A DNA stretch of 64,000 nucleotides from Tetramitus jugosus (GCA_937625935.1 OW569358.1:186001-250000); one strand, 5' to 3'. Shown: positions 29,926-41,080, counted from the stretch's first letter. The notes: generated by a model from the letters alone, not told the origin. Translations and numbers: made by a program.

Positions 29926-31433
29926 ATGACAGAAGAGACAACCATTGTTGCGACCGATGCAACAACAACAACAACAACAACCAATGATCAACAACCACAA
30001 GAGACTCATTGGTTCGTGAAGCATCTCCTCTCCATCATTCCCTATTTCCTGTCGTTTGCCGAGGCTGGAGTATTCGTTTTTGAGTTCCTAATGATTAACA
30101 CAATGATTTCACTGGCACTGCAACACATGTCATTCTACAGTGAGAATGCAAAGAGACCGACCGCTGTCTACGTACGTTTTTTTTGATCTTGTTCTGTGCG
30201 CACCAATTTTTTTGCGCGCCAAATTTGATTTTCGCGCGCCAATACTTTACAGAAAAGCTAACCCTCAACCCTAACTCTGCTTGTTAATTTCAGTCGTGCA
30301 TTGAAGCCCACAAGAGCTCATCATGGATCGATATTGTCAAGTGCATATTGAGAAAGGATGCACTTGTGATACTTGCCAATGGATTCCACGTGTTCACCTG
30401 GGCCTGTCTCACCTGTACATACTTTATCTGGAGATACAAGATTGATTTCAAGAGAATGAGAAGGATTCACTTGAGTAAGACTGCTCTGTTGGTTGTGTTG
30501 ATCAGCATATGCGGTGTCATTTCACTCTATTCGATTCAACAGAGAACGGATCGATGGATCTACAGTACTTCCAATTTGGAGAAGAATGTGACGTTGGATA
30601 TGAATGGAAACGTGTATGTGGTGCCACCGTCATTGGATGATTCTGCTGTTAAGAGTCAATCATCATCCTCACTCATGAATGATGAGGAATATGTGGATGA
30701 AAAGATTGAAAAGTTGTTCAAGAGCGGAGGAGAGAGCAATGAGGAGGAGGAGACGAATATGGCTGATTTAGAAGCTTCTGTTGTTGAACCATTGAAGACA
30801 GACAAGAAGGTCAATGAGACAGAACCGTTTGTTGTGAAGCAGTTTGTTGATTATGGTCGAGTGTTTCATTTGTTGTTTGGTGCGCCATTGATTGAAGAAG
30901 TTGTATTGAGAATTGCATTGACAACTGTCATTCAGAGAAGATTGGGAACAGTCATTTCGAGTATTGTGTGGACAAATGTCATTTTCTCCTCTCTCCATAT
31001 TGTGAATGCATTGCACAATGCATCCAACTCGTACACCATGTTCCAAGTGTTTGCTGGTTTCATTCTGGGCACATTCTATTCCACTCGATTGTACATTACT
31101 GGAAATTTGTTTGAGAGTTTGGCTCTGCACATTTTGAACAATATGGCTGCCATTTGGATTCCAATTACTATTACTTGGACTGATATCTTCCCTCATTTCT
31201 CATTCCCATTGTTTGCGACACAAACCGTCTATATTTTGCTATTGATTAAGGATATTCTCTACATTCGTCAGGCTCACAAGAATTATGACAATGTCGCACC
31301 TACGGTCAGCAGCGAAGCGGTAACGGCCACTCCTTCGCCAGCAGTTACCGAGAGTCAAGCTGTCACAAGTGCTCGCATCAAGAAGAACAAGGGCAGAAAA
31401 AATGACAAGTCGGAATCAAAGAAAAATAAGTAA
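29926..31433 (+). CDS. CPBP/Rce1-like intramembrane protease
   Basis: Two exons (29926-30171, 30294-31433) with a 122-bp GTACGT...TCAG intron give 461 residues. An N-terminal Thr tract precedes several transmembrane helices. Three CPBP catalytic motifs are present in order: EEVVLR (about 283, the EExxxR glutamate pair), FSSLHIV (FxxxH) and HILNN (HxxxN). An acidic loop (about 205-260) separates the first helices from the catalytic core, and the tail is Lys-rich. Family members include Rce1, which removes the last three residues of prenylated CAAX proteins at the ER. Two CAAX-ending proteins are encoded in this window, but whether this protease acts on them is unknown. Confidence 0.83.
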
Positions 31434-31449
31434 AGTGTCATTTATATTA

Positions 31450-34400
31450 CTACGACCGCTGAACTACAGCTTTGAAGTATCTCTTTGCTGTTTTATCTCG
31501 CTTATATCGACCACTCAAAATGGCCAACACGTGAGAATACTTGATCACATCGGCACGATTGTCGCTCAGTCCACTCAACTTTTCACATAACCCAATTAAT
31601 CTCTCGGTGTCCATGAAGAATAGTTGCTCTACTTGAAGGAAGAAACGTTTCTGTCTGGCAATGGTTTTATGACTCAGCCCCTCTCCATCTCCATAGAAAT
31701 ACTCCTCGACGTGCTCCACTAGGTGACGCAACACACATTCTTGTGCAACGTCAATACAATCGCACCCCTTCTTCTGAGTAGCTGAGAAGGGAATCAATAT
31801 TTGAACACATTCATCCATGATGATCTTGAAAATCTCAGCTAATATCTTAAGAAATGCTCCCTCATATATATTCTCGGAGAGAATGGCCAGGTTTGGCGTC
31901 AGAATCGATTCTAAAAACGTATCATTTAACATCTGCTTCGCCTGTTTGCCATAAATACTTCTTAACTCATCTTCAGGGAGCTTCACATGAGATTTCTTCA
32001 TATTTTCTCTCGTAATTCGCAATACCTTATTGAGGGCAGGTCTGATATAGGGCTTGAATTGGAGAGCAATGGAAGTTTGCAAGTCCCGAAGAATCCTGGA
32101 GATTTGAGAAACGATCCTCATCATATTCTTCAATGATTCATCGACCATGGATTCTGACTCTGATTCTGAGCCCGAATCATCTTCTTCGTCCATGTTTGTG
32201 TCAATGTCCCGGAAAGTACTCTTCTCATCCATCAATGCTCTCACCCAATCTTTGAGTTGAACTTTTGATGCTTCTATGTTGTTGAGTTTCACAACAAATT
32301 CAGGTGTAACATACATGATCTCTCCAATCTCTGATTCATCTTCTCGATTTGATTTCATCAAATTGGTTTTGAACCGTAACTTGAACATGTCTCGTTTTCT
32401 TCTTAGTTTTGGAACAGGACTTTGCTTGTTGATCTCGTGTTGATACGATTCATGAGACTCTGCAACGTGAAGCATATCTTGCTTACACAATTGTTCTAGA
32501 TGTTTTGAGTACTTGGTGATACACTCACCAACAACAATTGAATACTTGTCAAGCAATGACTCTGTGACAAAATCCGTACCGCTGATGTACTCGAGTGTCT
32601 GGAAGGCAGAAGTGAAAAGATCTACAACTGAATGACTGTGAAGAACATCTTCGTTGCATCGCTCCCACTTGTCCAGCGATAGGGATCTGTTCATATGAGT
32701 GTTCAAGGTAACTGCTAACTCACCAATGTACTCATCTTCGTATTTTTGACTGTTTTCTCTGACGTTAAACAGTTCAATCTTTGCTCTCTTCAACTCTTTC
32801 TTAGAGTAGTTTTCTCTGATTTCATCATTTAGCTCGTCCATCTTCTTGCAGTATGTCAGCACCCAGTATCCAGAGAGCTCCTTTCGTTCCTTTAGTGAAT
32901 CAAAATCGTTGTTCAACTCCTCCAGAAATATCTTCAATGCCCGTGCTTCCCATTTGCAGTACGCTGGAACTGCATCGGAATAGTACATAATATCGTACAT
33001 TGCTTCTTTTACAGCCTCTACAGCATTCATCAATGCTCGAGCCATGTTGTCTGTTGTGTTGCCCAGTTTTTTACTCATTGCGCTATAGTTCTTTCGCAAT
33101 GCATCTAGCATTATTGCTTTAAATTTCTTACTAAACTCTTCTTTGGTCATTGATCCGTCCTTCAGAGATATATACTCGAGAAGATCGATTGCTACTCTGA
33201 GAACTCGACTCCTTCCTGTGTCAAATTCTGAAATGAATTTGAATATTACACTCTCTAACTTTCCTGTCAGTTCATTCTTCAACGACCTTATGAGGTCCCC
33301 CTCATACTGTGTTGTCACAACAAACTTCTCTTGAATGTTAGAGTTGACAAAATCGAATGATTCCTTGAATTCTTGAATAAACATCAGCAAGAGTTCGTTG
33401 TGACTGATAATCTCACGTAACATTGATATCCGCTTATACACTTCAGAAATACCATGTTGATTACAAAACTCTTCAAGGATCCATGTTTGATAAAAGTCTA
33501 CCAATTTTCTGTCATCTCTTTCTTTTCCAATCTTATTCGCTTCTATAAACTGGTGGAGAAGAATATCAAATAACAAGTGGTAATCCAAATCTGCACATTT
33601 TGTGATCATTCTCTGACTATACTTTTCCTCTTCTAGTATTTCTGGTGAACGATGTATTTGCATATAAAATGATGCAAAGAGTCTCCCTATTCGATTCTCT
33701 GTTGGTGGTTTTCCCTTCTCATTCTGATAAATGTCATACTCGGCGCTAAATGGCTGGATAGCCCAAGAACAGTCCACTGGTACAAAATAATCGAGCAACG
33801 AGCTGACTGGAATCTTCACTTCACCAAATCTCTCGTTACCCAACACTCCACGTCGATAGATATGAATGATGATGTGTTGGTCTGCAGTCATTATGTCACA
33901 CATTGGAAGATCTGGCTCAATCGTTAAAGTGAGTTGATTGTTCTTGTTGCGTATGGCTCTACGATTCGAGGTCGTATGGAGTAGCTCCGGTTGACCACTG
34001 GCCCGAACCTTGAAAAACACTTCCTGTCGTGGAACTAGATCTTTCCTTTCAGCATCCAAGACTAGTTGTAATAAATCGATATTGACCCGGAACAAAAATC
34101 GTTGTTCTCTATTGGTCTTTGCCCTATTTCTCAAGAACGAAATAAGTTGAAGCTCCTTCTCTTTCCACTGCTCGTACTCCTTTTTCGACGAAAAGTTCTC
34201 GCGGGAAAAGTGTTTGTAACGACCTTTCTGAATCATCTTCTCCCGAACCATCAGATTCAATAATGCATGGTCAACCGGCTTTTTCGTACTCGAGGGATCA
34301 GGAAATGATCGTTTGGCACAGTTATTCCACTCTGATTCAAATTTTGAGGATGACACATTAGGGAATGCACTCCGTATTGTATTGGCCAACTTCATTCCAA

Positions 34401-34893
34401 TGTATGCATAGTCATCCATCTTCATCGCCTCGTCAGTCAACACCAATTGTGAATTAATTGGAGAATACACCACTTCGATACTCTTCTCAAAACACAAGTT
34501 CATCGTTGATTCGTTCATCTTGTTCAGCAGTACTTGATCCAAGAGACTCGGTTCCTTCTTCACCGCTATCGTAACATCCTCTACAGCAATACTCTTGCTC
34601 TGTTCTTCCAATTGTGGTGATGTCGGTGGAACAGCAGAAGGTGAAACTGTTGTTTCCTGAGCTAAGAAATCATCGAATGATAGAGATTCTACGACAAACT
34701 CCTCCTCTGATTCTTTCTTTAGTTGTAGTTCGACCTTTTGTCTCGTCGTCACATTTCCGACCGAAGAGGAGGCACCTGATGTAGATAACTCATCATCATT
34801 GGTTCGTTTATTCTTCTTGGATTTGCCGGTAAGTGCCTTGAGTGTCGACTTTGGTACGATTCGTTGAAAATGTTTCTTTGCTAACTTGTTCAT
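31450..34893 (-). CDS. Large protein with C2-like and MUN-like regions
   Basis: A single exon of 1147 residues. A basic, Ser-rich N-terminus is followed by a beta-rich segment (about 275-385: FFKVRASGQPELLHTT...LTLTIEPDLPMCDI...HIIIHIYRRGVLGNERFGEVKIPVSSLLDYF) that resembles a C2 domain. A long all-helical region comes next, with VPAYCKWEARALKIFLEELNND in the MHD1-like position. The C-terminal ~100 residues (ECVLRHLVEHVEEYFYGDG...RFFLQVEQLFFMD) recall MHD2 of Munc13/BAIAP3 or plant PATROL1-type proteins. These act in vesicle tethering and SNARE priming. The assignment is by pattern only and remains tentative; a stretch of acidic SESESES sits near residue 910. Confidence 0.5.
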   Translation of the reverse strand: MNKLAKKHFQRIVPKSTLKALTGKSKKNKRTNDDELSTSGASSSVGNVTTRQKVELQLKKESEEEFVVESLSFDDFLAQETTVSPSAVPPTSPQLEEQSKSIAVEDVTIAVKKEPSLLDQVLLNKMNESTMNLCFEKSIEVVYSPINSQLVLTDEAMKMDDYAYIGMKLANTIRSAFPNVSSSKFESEWNNCAKRSFPDPSSTKKPVDHALLNLMVREKMIQKGRYKHFSRENFSSKKEYEQWKEKELQLISFLRNRAKTNREQRFLFRVNIDLLQLVLDAERKDLVPRQEVFFKVRASGQPELLHTTSNRRAIRNKNNQLTLTIEPDLPMCDIMTADQHIIIHIYRRGVLGNERFGEVKIPVSSLLDYFVPVDCSWAIQPFSAEYDIYQNEKGKPPTENRIGRLFASFYMQIHRSPEILEEEKYSQRMITKCADLDYHLLFDILLHQFIEANKIGKERDDRKLVDFYQTWILEEFCNQHGISEVYKRISMLREIISHNELLLMFIQEFKESFDFVNSNIQEKFVVTTQYEGDLIRSLKNELTGKLESVIFKFISEFDTGRSRVLRVAIDLLEYISLKDGSMTKEEFSKKFKAIMLDALRKNYSAMSKKLGNTTDNMARALMNAVEAVKEAMYDIMYYSDAVPAYCKWEARALKIFLEELNNDFDSLKERKELSGYWVLTYCKKMDELNDEIRENYSKKELKRAKIELFNVRENSQKYEDEYIGELAVTLNTHMNRSLSLDKWERCNEDVLHSHSVVDLFTSAFQTLEYISGTDFVTESLLDKYSIVVGECITKYSKHLEQLCKQDMLHVAESHESYQHEINKQSPVPKLRRKRDMFKLRFKTNLMKSNREDESEIGEIMYVTPEFVVKLNNIEASKVQLKDWVRALMDEKSTFRDIDTNMDEEDDSGSESESESMVDESLKNMMRIVSQISRILRDLQTSIALQFKPYIRPALNKVLRITRENMKKSHVKLPEDELRSIYGKQAKQMLNDTFLESILTPNLAILSENIYEGAFLKILAEIFKIIMDECVQILIPFSATQKKGCDCIDVAQECVLRHLVEHVEEYFYGDGEGLSHKTIARQKRFFLQVEQLFFMDTERLIGLCEKLSGLSDNRADVIKYSHVLAILSGRYKRDKTAKRYFKAVVQRS

Positions 34894-35176
34894 CTGTCTC
34901 TTGCTGTTGTTGTTCGCTTTGTTTGTTGTGCATGAAATGAGCTCCTCTCTTCGCTTCTCTTTAGAGCGTTGGAACTATTGGAATGGACTTTTTGTCTTCA
35001 CAGAATCGATTCTTCTCGAAATAAAAAGTCCTTTGCTGTAATTTTAGAATTATCGGTTCCTTGTTTTCCCGTCAATACAACAGAAAGAAATCTTCCAATG
35101 GTATGGATTACAAGATAAACAACAAAAAATTTAATCCCTCCCTCAATTGTTTGAGGCATGTAACGAAGGTACAAAT

Positions 35177-36103
35177 CTAAAATCTCTTGGTCAACCAAAT
35201 CGCTGCCTTGCATCCATTCTTTATCGACTGATAAAGAATTTGATAGAATGGTGCTTCCATTGCACGATTCTGCTCTGCTAGTTCATGGTGATGCAATTCA
35301 TCGTCTCTGAAACGTTTCACAACATCCAACAGTTCCTCTTCTTTTCTTGTGCGTTGCTGGTTCTGTGCCATGGCAGGTGAAGAGAAAAAGTAGTCTGTAA
35401 TCTCCTCCTCGCTCTTGCTCTGATCACCACCCTCTTGCATCATTCTCTCAAAGTCAATGTCTCTCTGCTTCTGACTCATCGCCTCATTCAAATCATAAAT
35501 CTCTCTCAATTGTTCATTGTAATGATCAGAAATAACTTCTTCAACAGCATGATGACAAGCCATGGCAGCTTCCCTGCCCATGAGAGCTGTTCCCACGCCT
35601 GCAATCGAACCTGCGACGCGCCAAATTGGTCTCAACACAGTCGGTCTCACTCTCCTCTCAAAAATCATGTCTTCGAATCGCGCAAAATGATCCTTTTCTT
35701 GACTGAGAATCTCATTGAGCACAGGATCATTGTTCATAATGAGCATTTGAGCTTTGCAGATGGTGACTGCGCCAAATTCACCTGCATGGTCCACTCGTAT
35801 CATCTCATCAATCTTTCTACTGTGTAGATAGAGAGAAGATTGGTCACTGTTTGGATTGGAAGCTTCCACCTCTGATGCATCATCGTCATACTTGCTCCAT
35901 ATCAATCCTCTCTTGTTGATCACTTGTTGTTGTGTTTGTTGTTGTTGTTGTTGAGCATTGCCATGGATACCATTCGTATTATTATTGTTAGTCACAGTGT
36001 AGTTGCGCTGGTGGATCCAACAGAGAGGTTGTTGTGTGATGATGGAGAGTCGCTGAAGAGCAATTCGGTGTTTGGACAGAGTGTTCTTGAGTACTGGATG
36101 CAT
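35177..36103 (-). CDS. COQ7: COQ7, demethoxyubiquinone hydroxylase
   Basis: A single exon of 308 residues. The N-terminus (MHPVLKNTLSKHRIALQRLSI) is a mitochondrial presequence and is followed by Asn/Gln tracts. The catalytic domain starts near residue 100 with RVDHAGEFGAV. The di-iron ligands are visible: E of AGEFGA, ExxH in QEKDHFARFED, E of HHAVEEVISDH and ExxH in DDELHHHELAE. It ends AIWLTKRF, the usual C-terminus. COQ7 hydroxylates demethoxyubiquinone in the matrix-side CoQ synthome. An insertion rich in Ser/Glu/Gln (about 220-250) separates the third and fourth ligand helices and is larger than in animals. Confidence 0.95.
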   Translation of the reverse strand: MHPVLKNTLSKHRIALQRLSIITQQPLCWIHQRNYTVTNNNNTNGIHGNAQQQQQQTQQQVINKRGLIWSKYDDDASEVEASNPNSDQSSLYLHSRKIDEMIRVDHAGEFGAVTICKAQMLIMNNDPVLNEILSQEKDHFARFEDMIFERRVRPTVLRPIWRVAGSIAGVGTALMGREAAMACHHAVEEVISDHYNEQLREIYDLNEAMSQKQRDIDFERMMQEGGDQSKSEEEITDYFFSSPAMAQNQQRTRKEEELLDVVKRFRDDELHHHELAEQNRAMEAPFYQILYQSIKNGCKAAIWLTKRF

Positions 36104-36363
36104 CTCGTGTTGTGTTGTCGTTTCTTTATGATGATGCGGGAACAGATCAATTTTTGTTTTTCCATCCGAGACAGCCGATTTCCGGAGGTCTACGATTCAG
36201 AACAGCATTCACAAAGAAAACAAGCGAGAATTAGATAGCTGAGGGTTTACTTTCGGTATTTGAACTAAATTAGATTGTTTTGTGTGCTGCGTGTTTACAA
36301 ATGGTGTGAGAGCAACAACTAATGTTGAGAGTGCTCATCAATTCCAATTCAAAAATGGCCAAT

Positions 36364-38108
36364 TTATCTGATCATTTGCCAGTTGGAGATCATAATCTTT
36401 TGCGTGCACAACAGAGCGTGCTTCTTGACAGTGTCATCTGGCCATTCCATCAACTCAATAATCTTATTCTTAGCATTCAAGTCTGTTAGAATCTTCTTTC
36501 CTCTTGGATGGAATTGTACAAATTGACCGAGATCATGGCAAGCAATAGCCAAATTTTGAGAGTTGCTTTGATCCAAAAGCTTCACCAACTCTCTCAAGAT
36601 ATAGAAATTGTTTTGCTCCAACTTTGCCAAATTCTCCTTCCAAAACTTTTCAGATGTGTGAACTGGACTCCATTCCAATTGACCGCCCAAAACCTCTTGT
36701 CTGTATTCATCAAATGAGCTCAATTCATCAATGTGCAAATCCAATGCCTCGTACAGAGTCTTGACGTCATCGGCGATATCAGAATCCTCAAAATTGCGCT
36801 TAGTTAAACTAGAGAGAGTCTTTGGTACACTGACATTGACCATTTCAGAGATAAATTTGTTCGATCTGTTCATTAGATTCTTAAAGGTGGCCAAAATAAC
36901 ACGAATGACCTTTTCCTTTTGAGTATTCTTCAAAACAGAGTGAAGTCTGTGGGAGTTACATGATTTAAAAATGGCACAGTGGTGTCAATTCATCATTCCA
37001 ACATGCAACATGTTCAGAAACAATACAAGCAAATCAACAACAGTTAACATAAAAGTTCATACCTTGGGATGACCTTTCCATTTTGGAAAAAGGTTTCACC
37101 ATTCTTGTTGAATGACAACAACCACAAGCAGAAGGAAATTTCATACAAGACTTGAATGTTGCCCATGTTTGTTTGCAACAAGTTGATGAGAGGGGTGATG
37201 CCACGTGCCTTGTAAAACATTTCTCTGCACTCATCACGCTTCAACAAAATCATCAATGCACTCACGCACATTCTAGCCTTCTTTGAGTCATTGTCTGCGC
37301 TCTGTAATTGATTAGAAATGTTGTCCAACAAATTTTCAACTTCACTTCTCTTCAATTCAGCGTCCAATTCAAACAGAGAGGCAAGACACTTGTAACACTT
37401 TTGCAAAATGATCAAATCAGTCTTGCTCAACAGTCTCAAGAATGGTGAATATGGGTTCAAGTTGTTCAACTTCAATTGAATTTGGTGGAACTCTCTCAAG
37501 AAGACAGGTGAGTCTGAAAAAAGAAGATGCCATTTGTGATCCATTTGAGTTAGTACGTGTTGTCACACCGATTCAATGAATCAAGTGTTGCACAAAACAC
37601 AAAATGATGTACATACTGTCAAAAATGTTCTCAATCAAATGCAAAACATATCTCAATGTTTCAGTTTGATGAATGCTAAACAGCATCTTGATAAACAATT
37701 CAACATATTCATTCGAGTTCTATGAACAACAGCAGAATATCATCATTATCATTTTTTGTACATCAAAAAAGTAATCAAGAAAATCAGATTAGTACATTAC
37801 TCATCATTCCAATCAATCAAACTCACCACATGTGTGAGACCAAAAAATCAATTTTTTCACACACATACCTCAGTCACAATTCTGACAATAGCAGTAATGT
37901 CATAAAAATGAGACAATTCGTCCATTCGTTTGCGCTCAAGAGGAGTCAAAACACCGGCCTCTTGATATGGTTCCCATGCTGGTGGCTGTGGAACGTCTTC
38001 TTCTTCTTCAATATTTTCGGCAAGAACGCTTGGTGCAAGAGTCTCCTTTGGAGGCTTGATGGATTTCTTTTCCTTTGCGTCTAATTTGTCAAGATTCTCG
38101 TATGGCAT
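36364..38108 (-). CDS. VMA13: V-type ATPase subunit H
   Basis: Four exons (38108-37869, 37719-37617, 37513-37063, 36946-36364) give 458 residues, near the yeast Vma13 length of 478. The introns are 149, 103 and 116 bp and start GTATGT, GTATGT and GTATGA. Joined exons read smoothly at each junction, for example IENIFD-NSPVFLREF and GKVIPR-LHSVLKN. The protein is an all-helical ARM-like solenoid. The C-terminal domain ends with IACHDLGQFVQFHPRGK...NAKNKIIELMEWPDDTVKKHAL, the family's most conserved block. Subunit H bridges V1 and Vo and silences free V1. The N-terminus carries an acidic Pro-rich insert (about 30-50). Confidence 0.95.
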
Positions 38109-38474
38109 TTTAGTACTTTGTTGTTGTGGTTGTTAATAATGATGTTTGCTTTTTTTTTTCTGGACTGAAAAAATCTTCCTCATCGCCACAAGTAAGATTT
38201 CTTCACTTTCACAAGGAAAGTCAGTTAGAGGGATGAGACAGACACTCTATCATCTGACTGTCTTGCACTGGCAATATGCACCTTCACACAACCTCATCGT
38301 CCTCAAAGGAGAGCTTCAAGTGTTGTATCGCCCAAGTTACAATGTGAAAAATATCTCCACATCGGAGTAAACGTTACAAAATTTGATTCTAGGTCGGATT
38401 ATTTATTTCGCCGCCAGTTCCATGCAAAGCAAGAACGAAACACCCAAGATCAAACAAACACACAGAAACAACAA
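38109..38474. other. Divergent intergenic region
   Basis: About 365 bp between the starts of the V-ATPase H gene (minus) and the DUF3228-like gene (plus). A 45-codon ATG frame (around 38233-38370, plus) has no recognisable feature. It presumably holds both promoters; the right end is A/C-rich, like other leaders here. Confidence 0.4.
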
Positions 38475-39080
38475 ATGGCTCATAAATTTTTGTCTCTAGA
38501 TCGTTTTGCACTTCGACAATTCGATGCTTCCTTTTCTGGTGGTACCAAGATCTCCATCTCACCTCAAGAGTTCATGTCTCAACTCGCAAAGCTAAACATT
38601 GGTGAGGCTGACTTGAAAGATGGTTACGCACCGTTCTGCAAGCACGTTTTCGTTCCCAATTTTGCTCAATGTGAAACTACTGTTCTAGCGATCACTTCTG
38701 ACAATGAACATTCGCTGAAAACGGGATACGAGCGAAGAACAGAGAAAGAGTTGCCAGTGTTGGCTCGTTGGTTCCCAAAGGAGGCAGTCAAGACACTCAT
38801 TCGTCCATCCAAGTTCCTTGATATCATTCTGTACTCTAGAGAACAGATTATTAAGGAGAATGAAGCAATGAGCAATGAGAACGATCCAGAGGATGATCGG
38901 ATACCATGGGGCATCATTTCGGTAAAGTCCCAGGACGAAGACTATGAATTGCCAATGAATCCGATCACTGTCCTAAGAAATGCACTGGGAAGAGAAGAAG
39001 GAGGAAGTGGCGTACCGTTGGATCGCGAAAAGTACATGCAATCAGTCGAGTATTGGAGCAAACATGCAATTATTCAATAA
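38475..39080 (+). CDS. DUF3228-like protein
   Basis: A single exon of 201 residues. Phrases FALRQFDASF, KDGYAPFCKHVFVPNF, YERRTEKELPVLARWF and ILYSREQI match what I recall of the DUF3228 family, small soluble proteins of bacteria and some protists with unknown function. No signal peptide or membrane helix. The C-terminal part (YELPMNPITVLRNALGREEGGSG) also looks conserved. It converges with the Era gene, leaving 28 bp between stop codons. Confidence 0.65.
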   Translation: MAHKFLSLDRFALRQFDASFSGGTKISISPQEFMSQLAKLNIGEADLKDGYAPFCKHVFVPNFAQCETTVLAITSDNEHSLKTGYERRTEKELPVLARWFPKEAVKTLIRPSKFLDIILYSREQIIKENEAMSNENDPEDDRIPWGIISVKSQDEDYELPMNPITVLRNALGREEGGSGVPLDREKYMQSVEYWSKHAIIQ

Positions 39081-39108
39081 AAGAGTTATTTCAGAGAGAA
39101 CTTTGATT

Positions 39109-41013
39109 TTATCCATTTGTTTGCCAAATCTCAGCCACTCTCTTTGTTTTCTTCTCTTCTTGATTCTTCTTACTCCTTTCGACAGCTCGTCTTCGATGAT
39201 AAGCTTCTCTGTTGTAAGCACTGAGAAGTTTCTGTCTTTCCTTCTTTTCTTCAGGCGAGAGAACTGAGAATCCTTCTTTTCCAGGCAGGACAGACACTTC
39301 AAACGATAGATGAACCTTGTTTGTTTTGAATAACGCACAGAAATCGTTCAGAGCATGTTTGTGTAAGAAGGGCAGTGCACCGATAACAATCTTCCGCTGA
39401 CCAATCGTGCTGACACGAAGATCCACATCAAGAATCACACCATCAGGCACCGGTCTTGTCAATTCCACTCTCGCAACAAAAATTTCTACACCATAGGGAA
39501 CTTCTTTGTTCAAACGTTGATAGAGCTTCTCACGTACCACTTCAGCCACTCTCTGTTTCAGTGACATTTGTGGTAACACCACATTGTAGAGCCATTCATG
39601 ACTATAAGCCATCTCAAAGAGCACTCGCTTCAATCGATCAACACCATCATTCTTTACGACACTCATTGGTATCACATCTACAAACACTTTTGTGTCCAAT
39701 AGAGCATACTCTAGATCGGTGATTGAGTCTTCATCTTCCACCAAATCCTTCTTATTTAAGATGGCAATGCACTGGAAGCGCTTTGGTCCAGCAGGCTTCT
39801 GCTCTTGTACTTGAGGAGTGTTAGTATCCTTGACTGATTTCTTTTTCTTTTTGCTCTGCAACTTGTTTTGTTCGTCTTCCAATTGCTTTTGTTGCGCTTC
39901 CCACTCTTGCTGCATGGATTTGTGATGATGCGCAATGGCTTTGACCAAGTGATCAATCTCGTCCAATGGCTTTGTCGCATCAATCATCATCAACACAACA
40001 TCGGCCTTCTCCAGACTTGTCATTGCCTCTCGCATCAATGGATCAGCCAATTGACCCACACTGGCATCTGTTCGCTTGTACTTTGGTGAGATGACACCAG
40101 GTGTATCAGTGAACACCAATTGAGCCTCACGAATGTTGTGAACAACCATCAATTGCTCTCTTGTTGTTTGTTTCTTGGGTGATACAGCAGATACCTTTGC
40201 ATGTGTAATCTTGTTGAGCAATGAGCTCTTGCCTGCATTTGGATTACCAATGACTGAGATGCGCAAGAGTTTGGAGTGACGAGGAGAGGTGACCTTGGAG
40301 GAGGAAGAGGTGCTTGTTGCTGCACCTATTGGCATATTGTTGTTTCGTGCTTCAATCTCCTTCTTTTCCTCTTCGCTCAACAAGTCCACAAAGTGTTGAA
40401 CGTTGGTGTACTTGGAAGGATTAATAATGTTGAAGAGATGATCTTGATCTTGTTGTGACGTGATGGTTTCAGTCGTATTTGTTTGATCTTGTTGTGGTTG
40501 CGATTGTTTTTGTGAAGAGTTGCTGTTTCGATGACTCAATACTGCCATGGCAGATGCAGCAGTATAGTTTTGTTGTTGGTGATGAGATGACTTGAAAAAG
40601 TGAGTGTTGGTTTCGTTGCCTTCAAGGTGAATGGATTGTGCTTGTTGTTCTTCTTCATGACTGGACATGTCGTTGCTTGTTGTTGTTGTTGTCAATGATG
40701 ATGATTTTTTGCCCGACTTCATTGATTTTTTCTTGTTGTTTGTTTTGAGTGATGATGATGATGATGGTGATTCATTATTGCTTGTTGTTTCTGTTGGTTG
40801 TTTGCTTTCGAGTTGACCTCTCTTCACAGTTTCATTCACAATATGCTTCATTTGATTCTTTCTCTTTGAAGTAATGGACATTTGACGGCAAATGACTGAT
40901 GATGTGATTGTTGCAGAGTGTTGATGCAGGAAAAAGGATGAGGATGATGAGGTCATTGTTGGTGCAACAGCTGATGCTCGCACGAGAGCTCCCAATCGAA
41001 GCATGTGACTCAT
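39109..41013 (-). CDS. ERAL1: Era-type GTPase, mitochondrial (ERAL1-like)
   Basis: A single exon of 634 residues, about 300 more than bacterial Era. The N-terminal ~240 residues hold a presequence-like start and Ser/Thr/Gln tracts. The GTPase begins LLRISVIGNPNAGKSSLLNKI (G1, about 252-268), then KQTTRE (switch), FTDTPGV (G3) and ILNKKDLV (G4). A Lys/Gln-rich insertion sits between G3 and G4. The C-terminal KH-like domain contains VREKLYQRLNKEVPYGVEI and GQRKIVIGALPFLHKHAL. Era binds the 3' end of small-subunit rRNA and assists its assembly; here it is predicted to act on mitochondrial ribosomes. Confidence 0.92.
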   Translation of the reverse strand: MSHMLRLGALVRASAVAPTMTSSSSSFFLHQHSATITSSVICRQMSITSKRKNQMKHIVNETVKRGQLESKQPTETTSNNESPSSSSSLKTNNKKKSMKSGKKSSSLTTTTTSNDMSSHEEEQQAQSIHLEGNETNTHFFKSSHHQQQNYTAASAMAVLSHRNSNSSQKQSQPQQDQTNTTETITSQQDQDHLFNIINPSKYTNVQHFVDLLSEEEKKEIEARNNNMPIGAATSTSSSSKVTSPRHSKLLRISVIGNPNAGKSSLLNKITHAKVSAVSPKKQTTREQLMVVHNIREAQLVFTDTPGVISPKYKRTDASVGQLADPLMREAMTSLEKADVVLMMIDATKPLDEIDHLVKAIAHHHKSMQQEWEAQQKQLEDEQNKLQSKKKKKSVKDTNTPQVQEQKPAGPKRFQCIAILNKKDLVEDEDSITDLEYALLDTKVFVDVIPMSVVKNDGVDRLKRVLFEMAYSHEWLYNVVLPQMSLKQRVAEVVREKLYQRLNKEVPYGVEIFVARVELTRPVPDGVILDVDLRVSTIGQRKIVIGALPFLHKHALNDFCALFKTNKVHLSFEVSVLPGKEGFSVLSPEEKKERQKLLSAYNREAYHRRRAVERSKKNQEEKKTKRVAEIWQTNG

Positions 41014-41070
41014 TGTTTTTTCAATTTGTATGTTGCTTGTTTTCTTTGATTTTCACACGGAGAAATGATA

Positions 41071-41080
41071 TTGGCGGGAA
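41071..41080 (+). promoter_or_regulatory. E2F-like motif TTGGCGGGAA
   Basis: The decamer matches the classical E2F/DP site and lies 30 bp upstream of the AnmK start and 58 bp upstream of the divergent Era start. It is a candidate only; no factor binding is known. Confidence 0.3.

Noticed and set aside
34998-35213. 71-codon minus-strand ATG frame with one hydrophobic stretch
   Set aside because: It overlaps the last codons of COQ7 in another frame and lies in its likely 3' UTR; no family match. A short membrane peptide cannot be excluded.
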